Source: Impatiens glandulifera
Lineage: Eukaryota; Streptophyta; Magnoliopsida; Ericales; Balsaminaceae
Direction: 5' to 3'
DNA: 64,000 nt
NCBI RefSeq assembly: GCF_907164915.1
Contig: NC_061868.1
Location: 19,091,819-19,155,818, forward strand
The stretch's first letter is position 1; the number at the start of each line of letters is the position of its first letter. Both the position numbers and the translations under genes were made by a program. The notes under the pieces were generated by a model. It made no database searches. It was given only the letters and a program-made list of their open reading frames with translations, and was not told the DNA's origin. Shown here piece by piece: positions 10,501 to 19,917 of the stretch.

Positions 10501-11235
10501 TTAGCGAGGGGGGTTGAAGTTTCTTCTCCTCCATTCTCTTTCAAACCGACTATAGAAGGAATCGGTCATTTCCCTGGTTAGCACCTGAGCCTGGTTCAGG
10601 CCCTCGCCAGGACAAGTTGGAACACCGAGTTCCACCAGAAGGGTGCTCATTTGAGGAATGAGACCGACTGACTGAATGTTAATCATCCAAAATAAGGTGT
10701 CGAACAGCACCCGGGACCAATTTACCGGCGTGCCGGTGATGATGGCCGCCATCATGTTGAAACTCGCCACGCAATAGGTGTTGGTGACATCTCTTCCAAA
10801 GATGCCCCTTCCTATTACATCATTGAGGAGCTGATACTCAGCAATCAAGAGAGATTTAGAGCCATGATCATTGACAGGCTCATCTGACCGGGCAAAGGCG
10901 AGGGAGACCTCAGCCTTAATGTCAGCCGGAGGGTTGAGGTCTGTAATCCCTTGCTTAGGCAGACTGAAGCACCGAGCAAAGTCCTGCTCGGTGAAATCGA
11001 AAATTATACCCCCAACCTTGGATTGGATGTGGGTTTCAAAATGGGGTGTGCCCCGGAATACCCTGGCATTGTAGTAGAATTCCATGACGGACTCAGGGTA
11101 GATGTTTTGCTTATCATCCAGAAAATACTGGAGACCAGTGTCTTCCAGTTTCTTGATCATCCGATACACTTCATAGTGTTCGGTACCGGTACAGGATTCA
11201 AAATCTACTTGGAGGATGTTTGGGAATTGAGACAT
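10501..11235 (-). CDS. Element A acc1: accessory protein, 244 residues
   Basis: This intact gene is the first one after pol. It is a single shared domain with VDFES at 10-14, TGL at 33-35, VMEFYYNAR at 50-58, SLPKQG at 91-96, NWSRV at 172-176 and a terminal CPGEG at 208-212, followed by an Arg-rich end. These landmarks match acc2 and acc3 within four positions, so the three proteins are paralogues. It begins MSQFPNI, shared with B and C. A TATA-like box lies at 11303-11309. No membrane or secretion signals are visible. The function is unknown; the family is probably that of the putative plant transposon protein domain. Confidence 0.85.
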   Translation of the reverse strand: MSQFPNILQVDFESCTGTEHYEVYRMIKKLEDTGLQYFLDDKQNIYPESVMEFYYNARVFRGTPHFETHIQSKVGGIIFDFTEQDFARCFSLPKQGITDLNPPADIKAEVSLAFARSDEPVNDHGSKSLLIAEYQLLNDVIGRGIFGRDVTNTYCVASFNMMAAIITGTPVNWSRVLFDTLFWMINIQSVGLIPQMSTLLVELGVPTCPGEGLNQAQVLTREMTDSFYSRFEREWRRRNFNPPR

Positions 11236-11302
11236 GATTAGATTGTCTTAGTGAGAGGGTGTTCTTGTGACTTGTGAGTTTTGTGGTGAGTGTTTGCCTC
11301 TC

Positions 11303-11309
11303 TTAAATA
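11303..11309 (-). promoter_or_regulatory. Internal TATA-like box for acc1 of element A
   Basis: TATTTAA on the minus strand lies about 70 bp upstream of the acc1 ATG. B and C have the better TATATAA at the same place, so this copy looks like a decayed TATA box. The 11236-11754 interval between pol and acc1 holds no other gene. Confidence 0.55.
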
Positions 11310-11754
11310 CTAGTTTAGGGGCTAACCTATTGTCCAGGCATTAAATGGAATGACATGTATTAACTGCAGGATAAAGGAATTTGCATGGAAATAGGTATGT
11401 TTGCAGTCTAGGTGTCGGTCATAGGCCTGAACCATGAAAGATATCAAAAGATCTTCACGTCTTTTTAGGCGCGACTAGTTTACTTTGAAAAGGCAACATT
11501 TCAGAGCAGATATCTACAAACATTGGTAGTTGTTCCACATCTGTGAAATTCAAATAATCTAGGATGACCTGCTTCCGAACCGGTCAGTCATCAGTTGTTC
11601 ATCCCGATGCGGTTAGTTGGCGTTTTCACCAAGTAGCCGGTCGGTTTACTCTGTCTGATGGGCTGGGCGGTTCTTCCATAGGCATCTTTGAGAATTCAAA
11701 AATCAACAGCTTAAGAAGAACTACCTGTTTTATCTGTCGAAGCCGGTTTTCCTT

Positions 11755-14367
11755 TTAAGCATCCTTAGGAAGGATCTGACTAATGTCGGTTAAACCGAGA
11801 GTAAGTCTGAATTGAGAGAACTTAGCTTCCTGTAGAGGCTTTGTGAAGATATCGGCTACTTGTTGATCGGTTGGTACGTATTCCAGCCGGATATGCTTCA
11901 GCGTGACATGCTCTCGGATAAAGTGATGTCGTATGTCGATATGCTTGGTTCTGGAGTGAAGAACCGGATTGTAGGTAATCGCAATGGAACTTGTGTTGTC
12001 ACAGAAGATCGGAGATTCTTCGGCTATGATACCGAAGTCCTTCAGCTGCTGTTGGATCCAGAGAAGTTGAGAACAGCAACTTCCGGCCGCCAAGTATTCA
12101 GCTTCTGCGGTTGATGTAGCCACCGATGTCTGTTTCTTGCTATGCCATGATACCAGTCGGTCACCAAGGAACTGACATGTTCCGCTGGTGCTTTTTCTGT
12201 CAATCTTGCACCCTGCATAGTCTGCGTCTGAGTAACTTGTTAGATTAAAGGATGAGTCCTTTGGGTACCACAGACCGACATCAGGTGTGCCTTTTAGATA
12301 CTTTAGTATCCTCTTTGCGGCTGTGTAGTGGGATTGCTTTGGGTTTGCTTGAAATCTCCCACACACACCAACTGCGAACAGGATGTCCGGTCTACTCGCT
12401 GTCAGGTATAGTAGGGAACCGATCATGCCCCGGTATGCAATCTGGTCTACCGATTGGCCTTCATCATCCCTATCCAGTTTAACTGATGAGCTCATTGGAG
12501 TAGCCGCCGAGGAGCAGGTGTCCATTCCGAACTTCTTTATTAGCTCCTTGGTGTACTTAGGTTGGCTTATGAAGGTTCCTTCCTTGAGTTGTTTAACCTG
12601 AAGACCTAGGAAGAAACTTAATTCTCCCATCATACTCATTTCAAACTTGTCAGTCATCATTTTTGAGAACTTATCACATAATTTAGGATCGGTTGAGCCA
12701 AAAATGATATCATCTACATAGATTTGAACAAGTAGGATATGTTCCTTCTTTTCAAATTTGAACAGAGTCTTGTCCACTGAACCGATGGTGAAATCATGTT
12801 CCAATAGAAATGCGGTCAGTGTATCATACCAGGCCCTAGGTGCTTGCTTTAGACCGTATAAAGCTTTGTTCAGCCGGTATACATGATTTGGAAGTGCAGC
12901 GTTCTTAAAACCGGGTGGTTGTTCAACATACACTTCCTCACGTAGGTCACCATTCAAAAATGCACTTTTAACATCCATTTGAAAAACTTTGAAGTTTTTG
13001 AAAGCAGCAAAAGCAAGAAAAATCCTAATGGCTTCAATCCTGGCCACAGGAGCAAATGACTCTTCAAAGTCAATGCCTTCTTCCTGTTTGTAACCTTGAG
13101 CCACTAATCTGGCTTTGTTCCTCGTGACCAAACCGTCCTCATTGAGTTTATTTCTGAATACCCATCTTGTTCCTATAACCGATTGATCCTTCGGTCTAGG
13201 AACTAGGTACCAGACCTTACTACTCTCGAACTGGTTTAGTTCTTCTTGCATTCCCAAGATCCAATCCGGATCTGACAATGCTTCATCTATTCTTTTCGGT
13301 TCAATCTGGGATATGAAAGCTGAGTTAAAATATCCTTCCAGAAGTTGACTCCTAGTTCGAACAGGTTCTGAAGGGTCACCTATAATTTGCTCAGGAGGAT
13401 GTTTACTATTTCTTCTGAGATTCAGTTCAGGGATGTCTACCAAATTACCGTTTATTTGATCAAGGCTAGACATGTCGGTAGGCTGACCGAGATTGTCAGA
13501 CCGACCGGCTTCCTCGGGTTGGACCGAAGTGTCAGCTTCCTGTTGTGAAACAGCTTGATCCGGCTGGGTATCGATATTACCCGTTAGGTCATGGACAAAC
13601 CGCCTGAAGACCGGGGTCTCATCTTCGCTATCAGAATGAATATCGTTATTCTCCAGTCTGTTGTGTAGATCAAAGCATGAAGCAGTATTGCTCTCAACCG
13701 ATTCATCGAAAACAACGTGAATTGTTTCCTCCATGGTTGCAGTTCTATTATTGTATACTCTATATGCTTTACTTACTGACGAGTATCCTAGCATAATGCC
13801 GGTATCGGTCTTTGGATCAAAAACGGTGAGTTGAGTTTTACCATTATTATGAATGTAACATTTACAACCGAAAATCCTGAGGTATTTAAGTTTGGGAACT
13901 CTGTTGAAATAGACCTCATATGGTGTTTTGTTGTGAAATTTGTTAATCAAAGACCGGTTTTGTGTATGGTATGCAGTGTTGATAGCCTCAGCCCAAAATT
14001 TCTGAGCGATGCCGGAATCGGCTATCATAGACCGTGCGGCTTCCTTGAGAGTCCGGTTTCTTCTCTCGGCCAGACCATTTTGTTGAGGAGTCCTAGCACT
14101 AGACAACTCGTGTCTAATGCCGGATTCATCAAGATATGCAGTTAATGTGCTATTAGTAAATTCGGTACCTCTATCACTTCGAATGCAATTAATACGAGTT
14201 GATTTTTCATTTTGCAAACGCTTAAGAAGATTGATCAGGTTTGATACAGTTTCACGTTTAGATGGTAAGAATATTACCCATGTATATCTAGAGTAGTCAT
14301 CAATAACTACCATGGTGTAAAGCATACCTCCTAGGCTAATGACCTGAATTGGTCCAAATAAATCCAT
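11755..14367 (-). CDS. pol: Element A pol: integrase core, reverse transcriptase, RNase H
   Basis: An open stretch of 870 codons covers most of pol. It starts inside the integrase core and keeps all three acidic residues (D2, D65, E101, spacing DD35E). It continues through a variable linker into a copia-type reverse transcriptase ([14 protein letters not shown], the [12 protein letters not shown] block and the YVDD active site) and ends in RNase H with SYSDADYAG and the [13 protein letters not shown] block. It would be made as part of a gag-pol polyprotein that copies the RNA and integrates the cDNA. The upstream link to protease is broken by a frameshift near 14393 and by two stops near 14550-14565, so this copy cannot give a full polyprotein. 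The apparent Met start is internal. Confidence 0.95.
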   Translation of the reverse strand: MDLFGPIQVISLGGMLYTMVVIDDYSRYTWVIFLPSKRETVSNLINLLKRLQNEKSTRINCIRSDRGTEFTNSTLTAYLDESGIRHELSSARTPQQNGLAERRNRTLKEAARSMIADSGIAQKFWAEAINTAYHTQNRSLINKFHNKTPYEVYFNRVPKLKYLRIFGCKCYIHNNGKTQLTVFDPKTDTGIMLGYSSVSKAYRVYNNRTATMEETIHVVFDESVESNTASCFDLHNRLENNDIHSDSEDETPVFRRFVHDLTGNIDTQPDQAVSQQEADTSVQPEEAGRSDNLGQPTDMSSLDQINGNLVDIPELNLRRNSKHPPEQIIGDPSEPVRTRSQLLEGYFNSAFISQIEPKRIDEALSDPDWILGMQEELNQFESSKVWYLVPRPKDQSVIGTRWVFRNKLNEDGLVTRNKARLVAQGYKQEEGIDFEESFAPVARIEAIRIFLAFAAFKNFKVFQMDVKSAFLNGDLREEVYVEQPPGFKNAALPNHVYRLNKALYGLKQAPRAWYDTLTAFLLEHDFTIGSVDKTLFKFEKKEHILLVQIYVDDIIFGSTDPKLCDKFSKMMTDKFEMSMMGELSFFLGLQVKQLKEGTFISQPKYTKELIKKFGMDTCSSAATPMSSSVKLDRDDEGQSVDQIAYRGMIGSLLYLTASRPDILFAVGVCGRFQANPKQSHYTAAKRILKYLKGTPDVGLWYPKDSSFNLTSYSDADYAGCKIDRKSTSGTCQFLGDRLVSWHSKKQTSVATSTAEAEYLAAGSCCSQLLWIQQQLKDFGIIAEESPIFCDNTSSIAITYNPVLHSRTKHIDIRHHFIREHVTLKHIRLEYVPTDQQVADIFTKPLQEAKFSQFRLTLGLTDISQILPKDA

Positions 14368-15029
14368 GTGAAGAAGGTCTAAGCATCGGCTAGATTGAGA
14401 TTTCCTTTGCTTTTAAATGATGACCTAGTCTGTTTACCCATTTGGCATGCTGAACAAACCTTATCCTGGTTGAATACTATATCCGGGATGCCTTCAACTA
14501 GTTTCTTACCACGAATGTAGTTTAAGGTTTTCATGTTTAGATGGTTTAATCTCTTATGTCATAGCTAGGTTTGATCAGTCTTAGCTATCATGCATATAGG
14601 ATGTTCTACTCTAGTTTTCCAGTCTACCTTGTAGATGTTACCTATCCTATTTCCGGTTAGTAGTACTATGCCTTGAGAATTCTTAACTAAGCATGCATGT
14701 TTAAGGAATTCTACTGTGTATCCAGCATCACACATCTGACTAATGCTAAGTAGATTAAAACGTAGGTTTTCAACAAGAAGTACATTATCAATAGTTAGGT
14801 TACCATGGACAATCTTACCCTTGCCCACGGTTTTACCTTTAGAGTTGTCACCGAAGGTGATTAGAGCACCGGTTGCTGATCTAATATCGGTTAGCAGATT
14901 GCTATTTCCGGTCATGTGCCTGGAGCAACCGCTGTCCAAGAACCATTCGGAGTTTCCTAGCCGTTTCTTTGGGTCCTGCAAAATGTACATATTTACAACT
15001 ATTTGGTACCCACATTTACTTGGGTCCAC
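14368..15029 (-). pseudogene. pol: Element A pol 5' part: protease and GAG-pre-integrase zinc domain, broken
   Basis: The region 14565-15029 is open and encodes the aspartic protease with the motif LDSGCSRHMTG (catalytic DSG at residues 32-34). It is followed by the start of the GAG-pre-integrase domain. Within the next 200 bp two Trp codons of the conserved QTWLWHKRLNH block have become stops (TAG and TGA), and a frameshift near 14393 separates the HHCC zinc region from the integrase core. The intact counterpart is in element B. The reading frame is +1 relative to gag. Confidence 0.9.
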
Positions 15030-15030
15030 A
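15016..15030 (-). other. gag/pol +1 frameshift window, element A
   Basis: gag ends GGA CCC AAG TAA on the minus strand, while protease is open in the +1 frame only from a TAA a few codons upstream. The shift must therefore happen in these roughly 15 bases. The peptidyl-tRNA on CCC can re-pair on CCA after slipping one base. The same bases stand at 31466-31477 (B) and 52739-52750 (C). Confidence 0.6.
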
Positions 15031-16902
15031 TGCGATTAGTCCCTTAGGTATCCAAACCTTGATGAATCGAACAGTCTTCTTTGCTAGGGTTTTGACTGTC
15101 CTTTTGACACTCGGTCTGGTGTATTTCGGTTGCCCTAAAGATGACCTAAATGGTGATGGTCTTTGATTTGATGATCTATAGTGTGACCTACGCGGTTCAG
15201 GAAAATCTTTCTTATATTTGAGAATTTCTGCTTTCCTTTTCACAAGGTCAAGCCATGAGTCGGTTGGGTTAACATAGTCGTATTTTAGCTTTTCTTCCCT
15301 ATAGTATGCGGTCTCCTCTTCTTCAGCTGTACAGGTGCTCTTAAGGAACTTTATAAAGGGAAGGTTTCCTTTTGTAAGCTTTGCTTTCCATATAGGTTTT
15401 CGGTTTTTAGGTCTATTCTCTGTGTCTCCTAGGCCATTCTTACAACGAGGATGCCTGTATTCTTTATTCAAGTTCTTTACTATATCGCTAGATCTCCTAT
15501 AGGCGGCCATCGTATATTGAAATCGAGCATTCTCTTTCTCGGTTAGTTCTCTAGTCGGCTCACTAGGCTGTTCGATCTTAGGGTTTAATTCGGTTTCTAC
15601 AGTGTGGGTATCATCAGATTGTATGACTTCCGGTTCGGTTATGATGGGTACCTCTGGTTCTACTAGGATAGGTACTATAGGTTCAGTTCTAAAGTTGAAT
15701 TGTTTAGGTAACATGGTCAATAGGTTCTTATATTCTTCTACCATGTCATTCAATGCGTTATATAACTCATCTTTAGTGAATTCTTCACAGGGAGAGTCGA
15801 ATACCTGTTCCTCATTTGCCATGAGACATGTGAGTTCATCATCACTGTCACTGTGAGCCCATAGACTTCCTCCATCGTCGGCTATCAGTGCTTTCGGTAT
15901 CTCACTCCCTTCGACTTGTTGATAGTTATTCCGGTTATTACCACTTCCTTCACCATTCTGGTGATAGTTGTTCCGGTTGTTTTGGTAGTCTGGTTTCTGG
16001 GTATCTCTCCTTGGTTTCCTGCATTCCCACTTAAAATGTCCCAAACAGTTACAGTTATAGCATCTTACATTGGATTTGTCACCATAGTAGTTGTTCGTAG
16101 GTTGGCTTCTATTCATGAACCTCCCAAACTTCTGTGCAAGCATTGCCATGGCGTCCTCAGTAAACTGTTCGGCGGTTTTAATCGGTGCAGGTGCAGGAGT
16201 CGGTATCGGTGCAGGTGTAGGTATAGGGGCATGAGCAGGTGCAGCCGGTTCCGTAGATGTGATCAGTGCTCTAGTTGATGTTGAGGCCGAGACTTCCTCT
16301 TCGGTTCTGGAATTCATCTCGAACTCATATGCCTTAAGATCTTCGAATACGTCGTATAGTTTCATCTTACGTAGGCTCTTTGATTCTCTCATGACCATCG
16401 TCTTGATGTCCCAAGTACTTGGAAGAGATCTCAAAACTTTCATGATGACCTCTTTGTTTTCATACTTCTTGCCCAGATTTGCTAACTCATCTAATACACC
16501 AGTGAACCTGTCACTGTATTCCTTCATAGTTTCCCCTGGTTTCATTTTGATGCTCTCAAACCTCTGTGTGGCCACCATTATTTTGTTCTCCTTTGTTCTT
16601 TCATTTCCCTCAAAGATCTGGATGACCGTGTTCCATGTCTCCTTCGCGGTTTTGCAATCTCTGATCTTGCAATATGTGTTTCTGTCCACGCTGTTGGAGA
16701 TCCGGTTTCTTGCATGGTTGTCCAGATTGTTCCTTCTCCTATCTTCAGCCGTCCATTCTTTTCTATCTTTATCAATGAATATCGGTCCTTCGGTCAGAAT
16801 GGATTCCATTTCATCATCCAAGGTGACTAGATGTAGGTGCATGCGTGCCTTCCAGTTGGCAAAGTCATCACCTTCTAGCATTGGAGGCCTATCTTGATAC
16901 AT
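15016..16902 (-). CDS. gag: Element A gag: capsid/nucleocapsid, 628 residues
   Basis: This intact gene encodes the particle protein that packages the element RNA. Residues 1-200 form the copia UBN2-type gag domain, with DDFANWKARM near the N-terminus and PSTWDIKTMVMRES at 161-174. A Pro/Ala-rich linker made of short repeats follows at 220-240. The CCHC zinc knuckle is at 281-294 (C281, C284, H289, C294). The rest is a charged C-terminal region ending in VWIPKGLIACGPK. The start is the ATG 26 bp inside the primer site. gag in B and C is the same type, but in A the linker is longer. Confidence 0.96.
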   Translation of the reverse strand: MYQDRPPMLEGDDFANWKARMHLHLVTLDDEMESILTEGPIFIDKDRKEWTAEDRRRNNLDNHARNRISNSVDRNTYCKIRDCKTAKETWNTVIQIFEGNERTKENKIMVATQRFESIKMKPGETMKEYSDRFTGVLDELANLGKKYENKEVIMKVLRSLPSTWDIKTMVMRESKSLRKMKLYDVFEDLKAYEFEMNSRTEEEVSASTSTRALITSTEPAAPAHAPIPTPAPIPTPAPAPIKTAEQFTEDAMAMLAQKFGRFMNRSQPTNNYYGDKSNVRCYNCNCLGHFKWECRKPRRDTQKPDYQNNRNNYHQNGEGSGNNRNNYQQVEGSEIPKALIADDGGSLWAHSDSDDELTCLMANEEQVFDSPCEEFTKDELYNALNDMVEEYKNLLTMLPKQFNFRTEPIVPILVEPEVPIITEPEVIQSDDTHTVETELNPKIEQPSEPTRELTEKENARFQYTMAAYRRSSDIVKNLNKEYRHPRCKNGLGDTENRPKNRKPIWKAKLTKGNLPFIKFLKSTCTAEEEETAYYREEKLKYDYVNPTDSWLDLVKRKAEILKYKKDFPEPRRSHYRSSNQRPSPFRSSLGQPKYTRPSVKRTVKTLAKKTVRFIKVWIPKGLIACGPK

Positions 16903-16927
16903 GCTTGCTTGAGTATTGAAACTAACT

Positions 16928-16939
16928 GCTCTGATACCA
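16928..16939 (-). other. Element A primer-binding site (initiator tRNA-Met)
   Basis: TGGTATCAGAGC on the minus strand begins two bases inside the 5' LTR. It is complementary to the 3' end of plant initiator tRNA-Met, the usual primer for copia reverse transcription. Confidence 0.92.
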
Positions 16940-16941
16940 AT

Positions 16942-18257
16942 TGTTAGGATCTAGATCGCCGCTGGTGGACCGGGGGTTGGACCGGTTAGCGGTTCACACT
17001 CGTAGGGTGGTGGTTAATCCTGTTAGAGATTAACACCGGGGTTTCAATACTACACAACCTGTCACAAACCCTTGAACTAGGTTCAAGCGCGGAAGAGGTT
17101 TGCTTTCAGGTTGAAGCAATATGCTTGTATGATAGGCGGAATCGGTTTCGGATGATGGAGAATTGAAGGATGGTGGGTCGGTTTCGGCAATCTGGATACT
17201 TGGTGTGGTTAATGTAGATTCGGTTTTTGGGTGGTATTGTTAGAGTAGTCGGTTATGTAACAAAGCCTGCAGAAAGTAAATAACACAACAGATTTTATGG
17301 ATGTTCGGAGATAAAACTCCTACGTCACCCCTTCCTCTCGAAACCGCGAGAAGGATATTCACTAAGGAATACTAATACAATCCGATCGAGACTTATTTCC
17401 TGCTCGATAATACTCGTACAATTTACACCGAAATTGTAATTACACTTAGGCTCTCAACACTTAGGCTTTCTAGAATAGTACACTGTTATCACTTGTAGTA
17501 AATGTTCTTAGCTTTCGGTATCCCAAGGTGTGTCGCACTTAAGTCTCCCAGTTATGTGTCCCACAATTTGTCCCACATTTACTCTTCTTCAACTGCCTCC
17601 TTTTATAGGTGAAATATGCCAACGGTCATATTTCACTGCCTTGAATCTAATTGGCTGATCAGAGGAGCAGTGATTCAGTGTCTCAGACCTGCGGTCTTCT
17701 CCTCAGACCTGACGGTCAATCTCAGACCTGGTGTCATGTTTCAGACCTGCCGGGTTTGTAAAGCAAACCTGCCGGGTTTGTCTTTTGCTTAATGTAGGCA
17801 TTGTCTGTTTGGACAGTTGTCTGTACTTTGAAGATCTCCTTTCTGACTTATCCCGAAGTAGTAGGATTCGGTAGTACTGTCTTCTGCAGCCTACAGTCTT
17901 TCCTCGGACTTGCATGGATATGGAAGTATTCAGTCTGTTCCTTTGGTATCATTCTCAACAGATACCCAAAGTGTCTTCTTGTGCAGGTCGGCCACTTGAC
18001 TTGGCCGAATATCTTTTGATAGTGAAGTAACCGGACTTCTTCCGGTTATGCATGTCTTGTGGATTGATCGGCTGTTTGAGCTTTGGCCGATCCTTCCTTT
18101 GTTCGGTCACGTTCTAAGTATGCTCGATCGGTTTGGTAGCTGTGATCGGTTCGGTTACTTCAGTTGATTTTCTTATTCATCCGGTCCGGTTCCTTGTTCC
18201 TGCATAGGAAGTTTGTTTAAGTTAGGTTTATTTGAACCGGTATGAATTTATCTAACA
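16942..18257 (-). repeat. Element A 5' LTR
   Basis: 1316 bp, TGTTAG...CTAACA on the + strand, nearly identical to 4305-5619. It contains the conserved LTR block at 17293-17329 and the TATA box at 17599-17608. Transcription runs leftward. Confidence 0.95.
17599..17608 (-). promoter_or_regulatory. TATA box of the element A 5' LTR
   Basis: CTATAAAAGG on the minus strand lies in the middle of the LTR, upstream of the conserved block. It is the likely promoter for the genomic gag-pol RNA, and is identical in sequence to the acc3 TATA box of the same element. Confidence 0.7.
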
Positions 18258-18313
18258 AATAGCAATCCAAGGACAACGACCAATATCTCTCTTGCTCTCT
18301 AAATATCTGACTC
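18258..18313 (+). repeat. Element O 3' LTR, segment 2
   Basis: Positions 18258-18262 are the second copy of the AATAG target of element A. The remaining 51 bp are CT-rich and continue the sequence after the O TATA box. They end with GACTC (18309-18313), the target duplication of array T, repeated at 60345-60349. Confidence 0.8.
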
Positions 18314-19917
18314 TATTAGGATAGGTTTTACGAATAAAGACTAAGGTCTAACTATTGTGAACAACTTACGATAAACTCTTCGATAATAATTCTATGAGGA
18401 ATTAGTATCTGTTTCTATTCATCGAAAATCCTCCAAACTCTTAAAATAGATTCAAGTGTAGAAGTGTTCGTCGGATTTAAAGCTTTAGACAACTGAATGT
18501 AAAATGACAGAATGTAAGAACTCTAGGAGTTTTATGGATGTTCGGAGATAAAACTTCTACATCACCTCATCTTCCACAACCGGAAGGATATCCACTAAAT
18601 AATTTGAATCGAATACAACTCATTAATCGAGCTAACTCTCTATTGAAAAAAATAATATTTGTTCAACTTACAACACTAAAGTTTCTCACAGAAAAGATAG
18701 TATGTAATTACAATGTATTCACAACTAGACAGTAAGTGAGACGTTTTTCAGAAACTTTCTTGAATCGAATATGTGAAGTAGTTCGACCATTGTCCTATGG
18801 CTTCTATATATAGCTAAGATACACCAACGGTCAAATATTCTTTGAGGAAACATGGCATGTGTCCGTTGGACGACCGATTATAGTACGAGAGTACATTAGG
18901 GTCTGAATGCTTGGATCGTGGTCGTACTGAACGACTACTGCGCCCAATATCCTCTGATCATGTCTTTTCCTAGAAATATAGTTGAGAGATATTCACGTAC
19001 GTGGCGTTCACTCATTGATGGAATTATCTGTTTTGTTAGACTGCTGAAAGAAGTGGAGTAGAAGGAAGTGGAGCAGGCAGCTAATTGATCGTAGGTAGAC
19101 GGATGCTTCCTTTAGACAGCGACTGAAGCAAGGCATTAGACGTTCTTCTTTAGACAACGTCTAAAGGGGTTATACTCCGTCTAACTACGCTTCCCTTTAG
19201 ACCGCCTCTAAAGGAGTAAGACGTCGTTTAACTACGTTTGATTTCAGACCACGTCTGAATTAGTTAGACATCGTCTAACTACATTTGACTTCAGAGCGTG
19301 TCTAAAGGAGTTAGAACTCGTCTAACTACATTTGTCTTTATTCAGCGTCTGAAGGAGTTATAACTCGTCTAACTATGTGTGTCTTCATACCGCATCTGAA
19401 GGAGTTAAACCTTATGTAACTAAATTTGCCTTCAGACCGTGTCTGAAGAAGTTAGAACTTGTCTAACTACGTTTACCCTTGTCTAACTACGTTTGCCTTC
19501 TGACCAATTCTGAAGGAGATAGACCTCGTCTTACTACGTATCCCTTCAAACAACGTCTGAAGGAGTTAGACCTCGTCTAACTACGTATCCCTTCAGACCA
19601 CGTTTGAAGGAGTTAGACCTCGTCTAACTACGTATCCCTTCAGACCACGTCTGAAGGAGTTAGACCTCGTCTAACTACGTATCCCTTCAGACTGCGTCTT
19701 AAGGAGTTAGACCTCATCTAACTATGTATCCCTTCAGACCGCGTCTGAAGGAGTTAAACATCGCCTAACTACGTTTGCCTTCATACCGCGTCTAAAGGAG
19801 TTAAACCTCGTCTAACTACGTATCCCTTTAGACCATGTCTAAAGGAGTTAGACCTCGTCTAACTACATTTCCCTTTAGACCGCGTCTGAATGAGTTAGAC
19901 CTTGTCTAACTACGTTT
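18314..19917 (-). repeat. Array T LTR-L
   Basis: It matches LTR-M in order: a TATTAGGATAGG start, the conserved LTR block at 18530-18566, the block of AAC-rich leader sequence, TATATATAG near 18808-18816, then a U3 repeat array. Its right end is lost: the repeat array runs straight into gag at about 19917. Confidence 0.75.
19120..19917 (-). repeat. U3 tandem repeats of LTR-L, 47-bp units with two palindromes
   Basis: Roughly 17 units of 47 bp. A typical unit carries CTTCAGACCACGTCTGAAG, a perfect 8-bp inverted repeat around CAC, then GAG, then TTAGACCTCGTCTAA, a 6-bp inverted repeat around CTC, and a spacer CTACGTATCC. Confidence 0.9.

Larger units (their letters stand above)
4305..18257 (-). 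mobile_element. Element A: complete Sirevirus-type copia retrotransposon, 13,953 bp
   Basis: The element is bounded by two LTRs (4305-5619 and 16942-18257) and flanked by the 5-bp duplication AATAG at 4300-4304 and 18258-18262. Read on the minus strand it runs: 5' LTR, primer site, gag, protease, integrase-RT-RNase H, acc1, acc2, acc3, two polypurine tracts, 3' LTR. By eye the two LTRs differ at roughly a dozen positions in 1315, so it is the youngest of the complete elements here. Pol is inactivated by two stop codons and a frameshift between 14368 and 14570, and acc3 has one frameshift. gag, acc1 and acc2 are open. Confidence 0.97.

Noticed and set aside
5955..11235. Calling the genes downstream of pol an envelope (env) gene
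   Set aside because: The position fits the classical Sirevirus env-like slot, but I see no signal peptide, membrane helix or glycoprotein pattern in acc1, acc2 or acc3.
14565..15029. An independent protease gene starting at 15029
   Set aside because: The start would be GTG and the frame continues from the gag overlap. It is the +1-shifted beginning of pol.
16928..16939. A tRNA-Met gene suggested by the CTCTGATACCA sequence
   Set aside because: Only the 12-base primer complement is present beside an LTR. No cloverleaf sequence surrounds it.
19120..19917. Regular palindromic repeats resembling a CRISPR array
   Set aside because: The units are contiguous and imperfect with no unique spacers. 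They lie in the U3 of a plant retrotransposon LTR in a eukaryotic genome.
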